Below, in pieces: positions 1-10,722 of a stretch of DNA of 64,000 nt. Each line of letters begins with the position of its first letter. Within the stretch, counting starts at the first letter, position 1. The position numbers and the translations under genes were made by a program. Origin of the DNA: Diplosphaera chodatii. Taxonomy: Eukaryota > Chlorophyta > Trebouxiophyceae > Prasiolales > Stichococcaceae. The notes under the pieces are model-generated. The model searched no databases. It saw only the letters and a list, made by a program, of their open reading frames with translations, and was not told the DNA's origin. The DNA lies in the NCBI GenBank assembly GCA_032358165.1, contig JAALGY010000057.1:2852001-2916000 (forward strand), given 5' to 3'.

Positions 1-584
1 CAACTGGAATATGGATCAGACAAGGCGATTCAGTCACAAGTACCGGCCAGTGCGTCGAAAGCATGGCAGCCTGCCAGCGCTACTGTTCGAGTGGCACCAT
101 CTGCGATGTACTGATCGATGATGCGCCATGTGGGAAGGCCCTTGGACTTGATGCTGTTGAAGCGGAGGGCGGGGCGAAGCTGCTCTGATGCTACCCTGTT
201 GTCCTGCGCCTCCTGCCTACAATGTGTGTGCCCCTTGCACCTTGCAGCCAAGCGAGCCTAGCTAATTGTTCTCAGTGGGTGCAGTCAAGGTGTGTGCAGA
301 TCTGATTGTACACAGGACATCTGTCTGTCCTGTCGTGTCCGAGATCTTTCCTGGAGTTTCGTCCTAGTTATGCATCAGATGCAGCAAGCGTCGGCGGCTG
401 GCGTGCCAGTGCTGGCGGCGGTGCTGACGTGCATCCAGGTGACATCTGGATGGAAGAGGGTGGAGGTCACTGGACGAGACTGGTCGCTTCGCAGGATGTG
501 AGCAATATCAGGTTGAGTTTCGTGTAGCTGCTGTGCATCAGGTGTCACATGTGGGGCAGATGTAGAGGGCATGGCAGATCGTCC

Positions 585-672
585 GCGGGGTGCAAAAGAT
601 GGAGGCGCGGGGTGCAAAAGATGGAGGCGCGGGGTGCAAAAGATGGAGGCGCGGGGTGCAAAAGATGGAGGC
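585..672 (-). repeat. 22-bp tandem repeat, four units, derived from tRNA 3' end
   Basis: Four head-to-tail 22-bp units start at 585, 607, 629 and 651 and run directly into the tRNA gene. Read on the minus strand, each unit contains the last part of the tRNA-Ala (3' strand of the T stem, acceptor 3' strand and discriminator A) followed by TCTTTTGCAC. Each unit therefore carries its own short T-run that could act as a Pol III terminator. The units look identical by eye. Confidence 0.9.
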
Positions 673-782
673 GCGGGGCATCGATCCCCGTACCTTCTGC
701 AAGTCCGAAGCATTTGAATAGGTGATTAAACCCTTCTTAAACCCTTGCGAAGCAGACGATCTACCATTTGATCTACGCCCCC
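666..782 (-). tRNA. tRNA-Ala (CGC anticodon) with a 44-nt intron
   Basis: On the minus strand the cloverleaf folds completely. The 7-bp acceptor stem is 776-782 paired with 667-673, with discriminator A at 666. It contains the G3:U70 wobble that is the identity element of alanine tRNAs. The D stem is GATC/GATC with an AAATGGTA loop. The anticodon stem is TCTGC (752-756) paired with GCAGA (696-700). The T stem is CGGGG/CCCCG with loop ATCGATG. The anticodon is CGC, reading GCG codons. An intron at 702-745 lies after position 37, the canonical nuclear position. A T-run follows 2 nt beyond the discriminator. No CCA is encoded, as expected for a nuclear gene. The gene looks intact. Confidence 0.9.
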
Positions 783-977
783 GGAGTGACTGTTGATGGG
801 TGCCGCTTCATAATAATATATTTTATATTTGCACCGCATTTCAATTAATCGACGGCACGGCCTGCAGCCTGCATGGGCTTTGGTCTGCCCTCGTGGCACA
901 TGCTTTTCCACCAGCCAGACGTATTGCTTACGTCCGTTCAGTTGTTTCCCCGTGTGCTTCGTCACATTCGTGTGTTC

Positions 978-1709
978 GGGCACATCCAGGACAGATTGGC
1001 CTGCAGTCTAGACTGGTGCTCCGCAGTTCATGGCTGCCAGCATTCACTTGTTGTGTGACCGGCGGAGTATATGGGATGTAATTACCTCAATCAATCGCGA
1101 CTTTGGGCACATCCAGGACAGATTGGCCTGCAGTCTACACTGGTGCTCCGCAGTTCATGGCTGCCAGCATTCACTTGTTGTGTGACCGGCGGAGTATATG
1201 GGATGTAATTACCTCAATCAATCGCGACTTTGGGCACATCCAGGACAGATTGGCCTGCAGTCTACACTGGTGCTCCGCAGTTCATGGCTGCCAGCATTCA
1301 CTTGTTGTGTGACCGGCGGAGTATATGGGATGTAATTACCTCAATCAATCGCGACTTTGGGCACATCCAGGACAGATTGGCCTGCAGTCTACACTGGTGC
1401 TCCGCAGTTCATGGCTGCCAGCATTCACTTGTTGTGTGACCGGCGGAGTATATGGGATGTAATTACCTCAATCAATCGCGACTTTGGGCACATCCAGGAC
1501 AGATTGGCCTGCAGTCTACACTGGTGCTCCGCAGTTCATGGCTGCCAGCATTCACTTGTTGTGTGACCGGCGGAGTATATGGGATGTAATTACCTCAATC
1601 AATCGCGACTTTGGGCACATCCAGGACAGATTGGCCTGCAGTCTACACTGGTGCTCCGCAGTTCATGGCTGCCAGCATTCACTTGTTGTGTGACCGGCGG
1701 AGTATATGG
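978..1709. repeat. 127-bp tandem satellite, about 5.8 copies
   Basis: Copies start at 978, 1105, 1232, 1359, 1486 and 1613, exactly 127 bp apart. The last copy breaks off near 1709. The first copy differs from the others at one visible base (tctaGact against tctaCact). The inner copies look identical, which suggests recent expansion or homogenisation. Because 127 is not a multiple of three, the reading frame shifts at each copy, and the identical 69-residue ORFs it produces are not evidence of coding. Confidence 0.95.
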
Positions 1710-3117
1710 TATGGGATCGCCTTCATTCATATGGTATGGCAGATGCAGAGTCTGTGCCAGCGGCGGTGGCGGCGGCAGAAAGCTTGGGCGCAGGCTCCTC
1801 AGCTACAGGCTGCGGCACATCATCAGCCCCGTCCTGACTTGAGGGTGTTTGGAGTTGTTAGGCGGCGGCCAGCGTCCGTGTGGTGTGTGAGGGTGCGCGC
1901 CATACGGCATCTGCTTGTGAGAGCCTGGGCCAGCGATGGCCCTGCGCCCATGGGGGCAATTTGAAGGCGGGCGGTGGCGGTGTCCTGAGCTCACCTGGCA
2001 GGTGAGCCATACCCTGCCAGCTGAGCATGGTATTGGCGATGTGGCGGCGGCGTATAGCGGAGGCGCCTCTTGTCAGGGTGCTCTCCGTGACCCGGCAGCC
2101 TGGTGTGAGTCTGGGCATCGATCGACCTCTCAAGGCGCCACAGCACCTTAGAGGAGATCCTGCGAACGTTCATGTTGTGCGCTCTGTGCTGACGGTAAGA
2201 ATGCTGGATGATGTCGCGGGGGGTTACACTCTTCAGACACGCTCCCCCAGCGCAGCGGCGAGTCTAGTGGCCTACGCCGCTCACTCTGTCTGGAGGAGAC
2301 CACGGCCTTGTGGGTTGCTGGCAGCTGCCACTGGCACGTGGAGCAGGCAAGCACGTCGTCAATGTTGAGGCCATGTCTCATCGGCAGCGCCTCTGCTGAC
2401 TGCCTGCCATGCTCTTGCTCTGTGCATGCTATGCCCGCAGAGTCACCCTGCCATGAAGATTGCCGCCCGTGCCAAGCATAGCATAGTGCTGCACGACGTG
2501 CCTAGCCCTGTGAAGAATGTTGTGCACTGGCGTCGTTGCAGGGGAGTCGTCACATACAACTTGAGACTGTTGCTCTTGATGGTTTTGCCCAACACATGAA
2601 ATAAAAGATTGCTGGAAAAGTGGCGCTATGGCGTTCCTTGTTGCTCAGCAACACACGCTCAGCACACAAGCAACAAGAACAACAAGATATTCTTGAGCAG
2701 TATGTACTTCTTGTCTCTCGCTTCGCTTCCCACTCCCCTTTGCCATGCCTCTGTGCAACAGACGGTCATGCATGCAAACCCCACACCACACAGAGCGACT
2801 GCCTGCATGCTGCTACGGCGAAAAAATGCAGATGCATTCCTTCGTCTGTCCGACTGCTATGCTACGCGGTCCCCATTCTCTGCAGACAAATACCATACCA
2901 CAGCACGATCCCGCCCACAGGGCGGCTCAATCAAAATGGCAAAACCTCCGGCTGGCTGCCGGCTGTGCAGTGCTTCATGACAAAAATGATGACGGGGGCA
3001 ATCTGCTGCGTTTGGCGCCCTGCCATGCGGCTGTTCATGTTGCTTCAAATGTGTCCGGTCTGGAGCGGAGGTGGTCGTATGTTCCGCCGCCATGGTGTCG
3101 CCAGCAAGCAGCGTCGG
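1710..3117. other. No supported gene
   Basis: I find no homologous protein segment, consistent splice chain or RNA fold here. Overlapping ORFs occur on both strands with no preferred frame. The right end should include the 3' UTR of the carbonic anhydrase gene, which terminates at 3118 on the minus strand. The same statement applies to 1-584. Confidence 0.5.
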
Positions 3118-5380
3118 TCACCCTCCGAAGGTGATGGTCCGGCCGTTGTACGGCTGCACGGGGCGAGCGTTGGACGCCAGCGTCTTGCCCTGCCCCACGA
3201 TGCGCTGGTAGCGCAGCACCTGGGACGCGCCCACCGGCGACGGCTCCAGCAGCACGTACCTGCAGCCGGTTTGCCCGATGGTCAGCTCCAGTATACTATC
3301 AGGCGACCCAGGTCGGCAGACGGGAGTCTGTGCTTGATCTTTGGAAGTGCGGTGATAACAAGATGCGGTGTGCGGTCACTGCAGCCGTGGTTCAATTTGA
3401 CACTGCACAGCGTCACAAGAAAGGATCTGGGGCTGCGCACCAGGAGAGGCCCTCGGTGCAGGGCGGTATGGTCAGGGAGCCGTCGAAGCTGGCGTGCGGG
3501 TACGAGTGGCGGTGGCTGTGGCGGCGCTTGTTGCGGCGGTTCTTGCGGCCGCGGTGCTGAGGGGCGCCGGGCAGCAGCGCCGTGAAGGTGTCCGGGTGCA
3601 GGTTGTGCGGCTCTGCAGGGCGTTTGGGGGCGACGGTCATACACGTTGGCAACATTCCAGCATGTGCTATCAGGAGGCTGCTGCTGCTGCCAAGTACACA
3701 GCAAGGCTGCAGAGCACAGAGTGTAAGCGCAACCAGCTGTGCAGTTCTGCTACAGTGCTGAAGGCTGGAGCAGGCATACAGCCGGGCCTGGGACCGGGGC
3801 GCACCGGACTCCTTGCCGGTGTCCTCGGGCATCAGGTCCATGGCCTGCTGCAGCGCGGAGCACCACTGCTGGCGGTACCGGCCGCTGGATGCGGGCGGGC
3901 ACTCGTCCTCCAGCATCACGCCCACCACCGCCAGCTCGCCTGCCACATACATACGTGTTGTGAACCAGTCGCAGAAGGCGGTGCACGCTATTGAGCGTTT
4001 GCTCGCGCCACGCGCGCATGTGCGGCCAGCACGGTGCGCGTCATGACAGCATGGCGGCAGTCAACCGACCATGCTGAGTGAGAGGGGCACATGTCATACA
4101 TATCCGCGCTTTCTTGAGCTGAAGACACCGTACCACATCATACAACGCATCACGTATGAAGCTGCAGGTCCGTGACAACTGCAGCAGCAGACACAAAGGC
4201 AGCAGCTGCGCCCAGGTCACCAGAGGACCTCAGCCAGCTGCACGGCAGGTGCAGGGCATCAGCAGGGCGCACCTGTCTTGACGTTCTTGTGCACCAGGTG
4301 CGCCTCCATCGCGGCGTGGCGTCCGTCGAAGGCGTTCTCGCTGGGCGTGTGGAAGTGCAGCTGCAGCAGCTGCCACTGCTGGCCGCCGTCGGTCGTCAGG
4401 ATGTTGCCGGCGGGCATTTGCACCTGCGCAGCATTAGGGTTCATGGCGTGAGGGGCCTGATCTCAGAGCGATGGATGGACTCGCTCTGGCTGGAATGATG
4501 CATGGCTGTCAGCGGTCTGTGAGCAGGATGCCACCCCGCCCAACGTATCAGCAGGAGGTGGCAACGATATACTGTGCTGCATGTGTGATTGATCTGGTGC
4601 GTGGCGACACACAAGGAGGCTGCAGCTGCACTAGCTGCTGTTCACATAGCATACTCATGTCACACGACCAGCAGCCTCAAACGCTCTACGAGCCATCAGG
4701 GTTGCAGCTGTACACAGTGGTACCGAACAGTCATGTCCCACAGCGGCTGTCGCATATCAAATGCTGTCGCATGTCTGGATTGAGTTTACGTTCCCTATTG
4801 CTCAGGGTCGTTTCCCACAACGGAAGGGTATGCACCTGGGGTCCAAAGCCGGTGTTGTAGATGGTGGCGTTGCGCAGGCGGCCGTAATCAAACTCCAGCC
4901 CGCCGCTGGGCCCCCTGCTTTTGATGGCGTCCGTCGAGATGTCCAGGGGGGACTGCAATCAGAACAGTTGGTGGTAAAGCGACGCAGGTGACGCGCAGTG
5001 ATCATGCCGTGCTACCACAGAGGCTGGCTCCTGCAGGTCGACAACAGGCGTCTGCACTGCGGCGGTCCATGCCGCCACCAAGCACTGATGCACATCAGCC
5101 AGTATGGCCCATATGGTGACCGGGGTGTTGGGCACAGTGAGGTTGGGTGCTCCGGATCCGTCATGCTGGTGTGTCACGAACTGCTGTGCTGCAGGGTCAA
5201 GTCTACCTGCTCTTTGCCGGCGGCGCAGGTGCCGTCCCACTCAGCGGGGCCCGAGAGCTCGCCGTAGGAGAAGGCCTCCACTGCTGCCGCGGTCCGCACC
5301 CAGCAGGCGCAGCAGCCGAGCAGCAGCAGCGCCAACGCCAGCCCGCCGCCGCCGACATTGCGCGCCGTGTGTGCCGCCAT
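3118..5380 (-). CDS. Secreted alpha-type carbonic anhydrase
   Basis: Predicted to interconvert CO2 and bicarbonate outside the cytosol (periplasm, cell wall or an organelle lumen). Six exons: 5380-5207, 4952-4836, 4423-4273, 3939-3805, 3612-3441 and 3259-3118, giving 296 aa in phase. The start at 5380 begins an N-terminal hydrophobic signal (residues 1 to about 34). Family landmarks are GKEQSPLDI, LHFHTPSEN and EAHLVHKN (zinc ligands His120, His122, His139), GELAVVGVMLE, and SLTIPPCTEGLSW with the active-site Thr. The C-terminus ends PYNGRTITFGG. Cysteines in GTCAAG and PPCTEG match the disulfide pair of secreted alpha-CAs. Oddities: the position of the proton-shuttle His (usually NNGH) reads NTGF, and a strongly basic insertion rich in Arg, Lys and His precedes the active-site Thr segment. 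Chlamydomonas CAH1/CAH3-type enzymes are the natural comparison; location is not certain. Confidence 0.92.
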
Positions 5381-6999
5381 CGCACTCCGACACCTGCGAG
5401 GGCCGCAACACACATGATGGTTCAGACGGACTGTAATTGCTCTGCTGGTGACCCGCATCGTCGGACCCTGCTGGTGGCTTGCTAATTTGTCTGCCGAGCC
5501 GCGGACGCACACGGTGTTTTCGCGAGTATGGTACATCTGCACGCATCTGCAGGCCTGATGAAGCGGGCATGCAGCTGTTGCCGCGGCGCGCAGACACCGC
5601 TGTCACCATTTATCACGCTGCATGGCAGCATAGGACACCGCAAGCTTGCGCGCTGCATGATCATGTGCCGTGGCCCAACCGGTGGCCAGCAGCCGCACCA
5701 GCATTTTGATCACGTCCGATCCCAAACAGGCGGCGTACTGCATCATCCATGTGAGATGAGCATTTGGAACAGTTTCTACTGCCTTGCCGGCTCTTCCAAC
5801 GGCCAGCGCCTCGCCGCCGACCGCATGAACTGGTGCTGACTGGACAGAATGGATGAGAAGTTGACCACCGAGTCTCTGTTGAAGACGCGAGGGCCAGCAG
5901 ATTGGGGCAGGAGTGTGTTGACGTACCTTGAGTGCTGCTGCAGGTGCAGAAGGGGCTCTGGAGGGGCCGTTTCCTGCGCAGCGGGCGGCGCGCCGGGTCA
6001 GTTCGCACGACATGCATGCGTGCAATCAGGTATACCAGCTAGGTGCAAGACAGGCCGCGCACTGCATCGCAGGCGACACCACAGCCAGCGCGCACCTGTA
6101 TGCGGTGCCTGCTGGCGAAAAGTGAATTTGAGAGTGGTGGATGGGTGCCCAATCCTCTGGCGGCGACGCGGATAAGGCGCGCCGTACAGTGAATTTGTGT
6201 CCTGTACTACAGACCACCCCCGTGAGGCTCACGGGGGGTCCAACCACCCCCAAGTTGGGGTCGTCCTTTCTGCAAGTGTTGCACTGCATGTCTGCTGACC
6301 ATGCAGCAGGGTGCCCGCTGAAGCAGCGCTGCCGCTGCGCCACGTGTGATGGCATGTGCTGCCGCCGCCGCCGCCTTCAAGCCACAAAACTCTGAGAGAA
6401 GCAGCAGGACAACCGGTTTCAGCGTTGCACCTTGGGCTGCGTCTTGTCACAAAGTGGGGGCGATGAGTGAGCTGCAGCTGTTCTCGCCCCGTTGCAGGCT
6501 GCTGTTCACAGCAGCATAGGCAAGGGGCCGCTCGTCCTTTTCTCGGACCTGGAGACGGAGATCTCGGGACAAGGCACAACCCCTGCCGCAGGGCGGTCTA
6601 ACCAGGAAACCAGCACACTGTGCGGCTTCTACAGAAAGCACCATGCATGCGTGAAGCTGTTACCCCTCGATATGAGTCTCCAATTTGCGCTTGCTGCGTG
6701 TGTTGTTCATTCAGGCCCGAAATGGTAGTGCCAACTCTTGGTAGTGCCAAAACGTCCGGTCAGTGAAACTTGCATGGTTGCTGTCTGCTATCATGGTCGT
6801 GGTCGGTCGTGTAGAAACTACACCCTGGCATGCCAGCTGAAGTCAGGATGGTTCACGCTGCAACATACATCAATGCGCATGTGCTGCCACCCTCATAGCA
6901 TTAGCGCTTGTGCATCAGTGCTGCGAAGCTGCCTTGCCCGGACCTTGCCTGCTGCCCGCCCCCGGAGGCTGCCTCCCGCATAGCAGTGGCAGTCGTGCG
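5381..6999. other. Intergenic region
   Basis: This lies upstream of the carbonic anhydrase start and downstream of the methyltransferase stop, both on the minus strand. It should hold the carbonic anhydrase promoter and the methyltransferase 3' UTR. I see no convincing gene. Two short perfect hairpins occur at 6217-6260. Confidence 0.5.
6217..6260. repeat. Two adjacent C/G-rich hairpins
   Basis: The first inverted repeat, 6217-6225 with 6229-6237, is a 9-bp perfect stem (CCCCCGTGA / TCACGGGGG) with a 3-nt loop. The second, 6248-6253 with 6255-6260, is CCCCAA/TTGGGG around one base. Both left arms are preceded by ACCA. They lie about 740 nt beyond the methyltransferase stop. Function is unknown. 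Confidence 0.7.
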
Positions 7000-8646
7000 T
7001 CACCGCCGGCCGGCCGCGAAGCTGCTTGGCGCGACCGTGCCCGCCGCCCAGCCTCTGGCGAAGGTCATGAGCCGCACCGCCACCACGCTGCCGGGGCCCT
7101 GCCCCTGCTGGCTGCTGGCAAGCTGCTGCAGCACGTCGCTGCTGCCGGTGCCACCGGCGTCGCCGCCGCTGCTGCCCTGCGCCACACTGTCCTGCCCCTC
7201 TGGCAAAGCTGCCGCTTCTGCTGCGCTGGGGTGTCTGCTGCTTCCGGCTGCCACCGCCGCTGCGGGGCCGCCCATCATGGGCTGCTGCCCGTCGATGGCC
7301 ACCAGCTGCTGCGCCTCCGCGCACAATGCCAGGCCCACCTTGCCGCGGCCCACCAGCTCCACGAAGGCTGCCCTGCAGCGAGTGCCACACACCGACCACC
7401 TCGTCTCCTGCTGCTGGACAGCTTCTGACAAAACACAGCGGAGCGTACCGCACCAGTACTTTAGCTTTGCATGTAGTGCCAAGACGAGGGCCCGTTCATA
7501 TGAACCTGCTGGGCTGCTGCAGTTGCAGATTTGTAAAAGGCCAAAACGCAAGCCACACATCTGATCTTGCACACCAGTGTCAGTACATGGTGAAGACGAG
7601 GAGAAGGTGCACAGCAGTTCTGGCACCATTCAATGACGGAGCCATGCTCTGTCACACAGCCAACCTTGCGGGTCACCAAAACAGTAGGGTACTACCAGAT
7701 GGCCCTGCCAGCAAGAGGAATCCCTTCACTTTGTGGTTGAAATTACAACATGTACAAACACCAAAACGAAGTCATGTTTACTCCTGCCTGTTGTGCACGG
7801 TGCGCTCGGCTGGGTCCGCCAGCAGCAGCCCCCCGCCCAAGCCAAACCAATCTATGCTCAGCTGAAATTTTGATATTTCACCGTGGAAGTAATACCTGTT
7901 GTGCACGGTGCGCTCGGCGGGGTCCGCCAGCAGCAGCCGGCCGCCCGAGCTGAACAGCAGCCGCGGCGCCAGCTCCGCGATGGGCGCCACCGCGTACGAC
8001 TCGTACAGCACGTCGCACGCCTGCAGCCACGCCATTCCTGGTCGCTCGTAGCGGTGATGACGCCCTTGCATGCCCTTGCAGCATTTGCGGAACACAGGAC
8101 AGGAGGCGCAGTGCCCTCCAGATACATCTGCTGTGCCTTTGGTGTGCAGGAAGCAGGGCCTGGCCCTCACCAGCAGCACATCATAGCGCGCCGATCCACA
8201 GCCGCTGACGTCGCTCCAGTCCAGCGTCTGCAGCGACACGGCGGCAGCGCCAGACCTGCAGCAGGGGCACAGGCATTGTTGCCAGAGATATGAGTTGTGG
8301 AGGGCTCACCAAATGACTTGCCTAGCTCACTCCTTCCAAGCTCCAAGCATGTTGCACTCACGCAACATGCATACGCAGTTCCATCTTGCTCATGGTGCCG
8401 CCTGATGCTGAAAGTGCCTCGAACATCGAAGCTCACCTCCCCGCAGGTGGCGACAGGCCATGCCGCCGGATGTGTTTCAGCAGGACTGCTGCTGCAGGCC
8501 CCAGATCCGGGACGCTGCCTGGCCATGCCGGCAGCAGCGATGGCCTCGCCCCACCGGCGCCCTGGCTGCCGGTCTGGCTGCTGCCGCCACTGCTGACCAC
8601 TCCCGCATCGTGCCTGCCCCAATCCCTGCCAACTGCCTGCTGCTGC

Positions 8647-8703
<57 letters not shown>

Positions 8704-10276
8704 GGCTGCTGCTGCGGCTGCTGCTGCCGTTGCTGCTGCTGCGCTGTGCCCTGAGCGGCGCTGCCGCCGCTGGTCCCGCTGCTGCTGCCATTGCTGCCGC
8801 CGCTGCTGGTGCCGCCGGCGCCGGCGCCGAGGGGGCCAGGCGCACCTGCGCCGTACGCACTCTCCAGCGCGATGCCGGACGCCGCGGCGCTCAGCCCGGC
8901 GCACACCAGCGCCAGAGGCTCCCGATCCATCAGCACCACCCGCCGCGCGCCTGCAGTATGAGGTTCATGGACAACTCAGCAAGATGAAGGCGCTGTAGCA
9001 TGGTCAGGTGCGTGATCAATGGTGTCATCGTCAGCGAGATGTGTGGATGCCGCCAGCACCAATCTGAAGCGGTGAGCAGACGCCCACCGCTTTTGCGCTC
9101 GGCGCTCTGGGCAGTGGAGCCTGGCAGGCACATCATCCGTGGAGGTGCCAGAGCATGCATGCCCCCAGTGCTCGACACAAGCAGGTGAGTGCTGACGCCG
9201 GAGCCGGCACCTGCCAGCGCCGCCGCCAGCCCCGCGAGGCCGAGCCCCGCGCCCAGCTCCGCGACGGCGGCGCCCGCCAGCGCGGCCTCTGCATCGCCGC
9301 CCCGCAGCAGCCGCGCCGCCAGCGCCGCCGCCGAGGGCCAGGGGCGCGCCCAGTACGGGTCCCAGTCCTCCTGCCCTGCAGCAGCAGGGGGTGTGAAGCG
9401 ATGCAGACAACGGTCTGCGTCTGAGCCCCTTTTGCGGCGGCTGTGATGTCGCAAAGCTGCCCGTTCACCGTCGGGAACGCCACATTTCATCATGCTATAC
9501 TTGATGACATGTTGCGGCCGACGGAGTGATACACAAACGTAGCTTGCCTATCTGCTGGACCCCACCTGCTGAGATGTAGGCGTCCATGACTGCGTCCACA
9601 TCTGGGACGACCAAATTGAAATCCGTGCCCAGGATGCGCAGCGGCTGCAACATCAGCGCGACGCCGGGCACCAGGTCCAGCCCCAGGTCCACGCCGCGGT
9701 CCTCCCTGTAGCAAATTCCCACAAAATTGTCGGGTGCGGCCAAAACCTTTGTAGCTTGAAAAGCTCCAGGCGCAGCAGGCAGGGGGTTGCAGCAGATGCA
9801 GCAGGACAATGCACTGCCGTGCCCATCGGCGCAGCCGGCACATACACGTGTGCCTTGGATGCAGCAGCACACGCGGCTGACCTGAGGTCAACGTGCAGGA
9901 GCTCCTCTGCAGCGGCGAGATCATCCGTCGCCCGCTGCTGCGCAGCAGTCACGGCATCCGGCAGCGCCTGCACGGCGGCTGCTTGGATTTTGCCAGCAGC
10001 TTGACGTCCTCCGACGCCCTGGGATCGCTGCCGCATGTGCTTTTCGGCACCACATCGCGATGTCGCTCCAGAGCAGTGCTGCCGGCGGGCGCCACACGCC
10101 GCCGCAGCCGCTGCCGCGCCCCTAGTCACAGCGCGTGCAGCATGCTGTGCCCTCAGCAGCCTGGTGGGTCCACAGCCCTGCAGCTGCTTGCAGACCTGCT
10201 GCCACCCGCAGCCCATGCACCGGGGCCCCGGCACCCAGCAGCATGTCAGCAGCGCCCGCGGCAGCGCTGGCGGCAT
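7000..10276 (-). CDS. Class I SAM-dependent methyltransferase, lysine-methyltransferase type, with poly-Gln insertion
   Basis: Seven exons: 10276-9882, 9705-9566, 9375-9211, 8950-8437, 8255-8171, 8020-7896 and 7372-7000, giving 598 aa with consistent phases. Motifs in order: WDPYWARPWPSA, the SAM-binding VAELGAGLGLAG, the acidic strand VVLMDREPLAL, LQTLDWSD, and YDVLLACDVLYE followed by GGRLLLADPAERT. This order is that of the protein-lysine methyltransferase 16 family (METTL21/CAMKMT-like), so the substrate is probably a protein lysine. Exon 4 carries a Gln-rich insertion (roughly residues 300-337) inside a long Gly/Ser/Ala-rich region between the DREPLAL and LQTLDW strands. The first about 130 residues are Ala-rich and may be an organelle transit peptide. 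The start at 10276 is the least certain point. A decayed copy of the end of exon 6 lies in the intron at 7787-7842. Confidence 0.82.
7787..7842 (-). repeat. Partial copy of methyltransferase exon 6 3' end
   Basis: About 55 bp match the 3' end of exon 6 (parent from 7895 upward), at an offset of 108 bp into the following intron. The copy still translates to GLLLADPAERTVHNR. The donor GT of the parent is GC in the copy and I see no acceptor for it, so it is probably an unused pseudo-exon. Confidence 0.85.
8638..8745 (-). repeat. CAG trinucleotide tract encoding poly-Gln
   Basis: A run of CTG on the plus strand (CAG on the coding minus strand) with CGG and CGT interruptions. It lies inside exon 4 of the methyltransferase and is in the Gln frame there. 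The antisense and shifted frames give the poly-Leu and poly-Ala ORFs seen in this region. Confidence 0.9.
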
Positions 10277-10722
10277 GCGGTGGTGCTCAAGCAGGCGCTG
10301 TCAGGACCGATCCGCTACGCTGACGAGAGCGAAGCACGTCACCAGCCGACCGCAATCAGCGTCAGTGAAAGTGAGGTGCAATCGCAAATTGAGGGAAGGC
10401 ATGTTGCAATGGGTTGTGCAAATAATGGCTAAGCCCAATGGGCTTCCAATGGAAGGTCCGATGGATGCTCACAACTGCCTTGCATTGTGCATTGTGGCCA
10501 AAGGCTCCCGATGCTGTAGGCATGCAGGCTGCGCTACGGTCCAACTGCCATCGCGAGGTCGGTCATCTGCCGTGCTGCCAGGCGCAAGTGCAGCGCCGAA
10601 CGCCGACTCTCCTGGCACAAAGTGCCTGCTGTGTTCCAGGCCGTCCGATCTGCAGGCCCGCCTCTCGTCATCAGCACAGGCATCACGCTCTGCCTGCAGC
10701 AGCTAAGCAGCCGCGGCAGCGA
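10277..10722. promoter_or_regulatory. Putative bidirectional promoter between methyltransferase and HPRT
   Basis: Only 446 bp separate the proposed methyltransferase start (minus) from the HPRT ATG (plus), so both promoters and 5' UTRs must lie here or overlap the genes. I could not identify a specific motif. Confidence 0.5.

Noticed and set aside
1103..1693. Series of identical 69-residue ORFs spaced 127 bp apart
   Set aside because: They are produced by the 127-bp satellite. The frame shifts at each copy and there is no start context, splice signal or family similarity.
978..1709. CRISPR-like array
   Set aside because: The whole 127-bp unit repeats without unique spacers, and the window is eukaryotic.
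2620..3585. Plus-strand ORF of 321 codons
   Set aside because: It overlaps the carbonic anhydrase final exons in antisense and shows no recognisable protein features; long antisense ORFs are common in GC-rich coding DNA.
6893..7453. Minus-strand ORF of 186 codons across the methyltransferase last exon
   Set aside because: A shifted frame of the same exon, Gly/Arg/Ala-rich because of GC content; it does not continue the VELVGRGKVGLALCAEAQQ reading.
8167..8904. Minus-strand ORF with poly-Ala and plus-strand ORFs with poly-Leu/poly-Cys
   Set aside because: These are alternative frames of the CAG tract. Only the poly-Gln frame connects methyltransferase motifs in phase.
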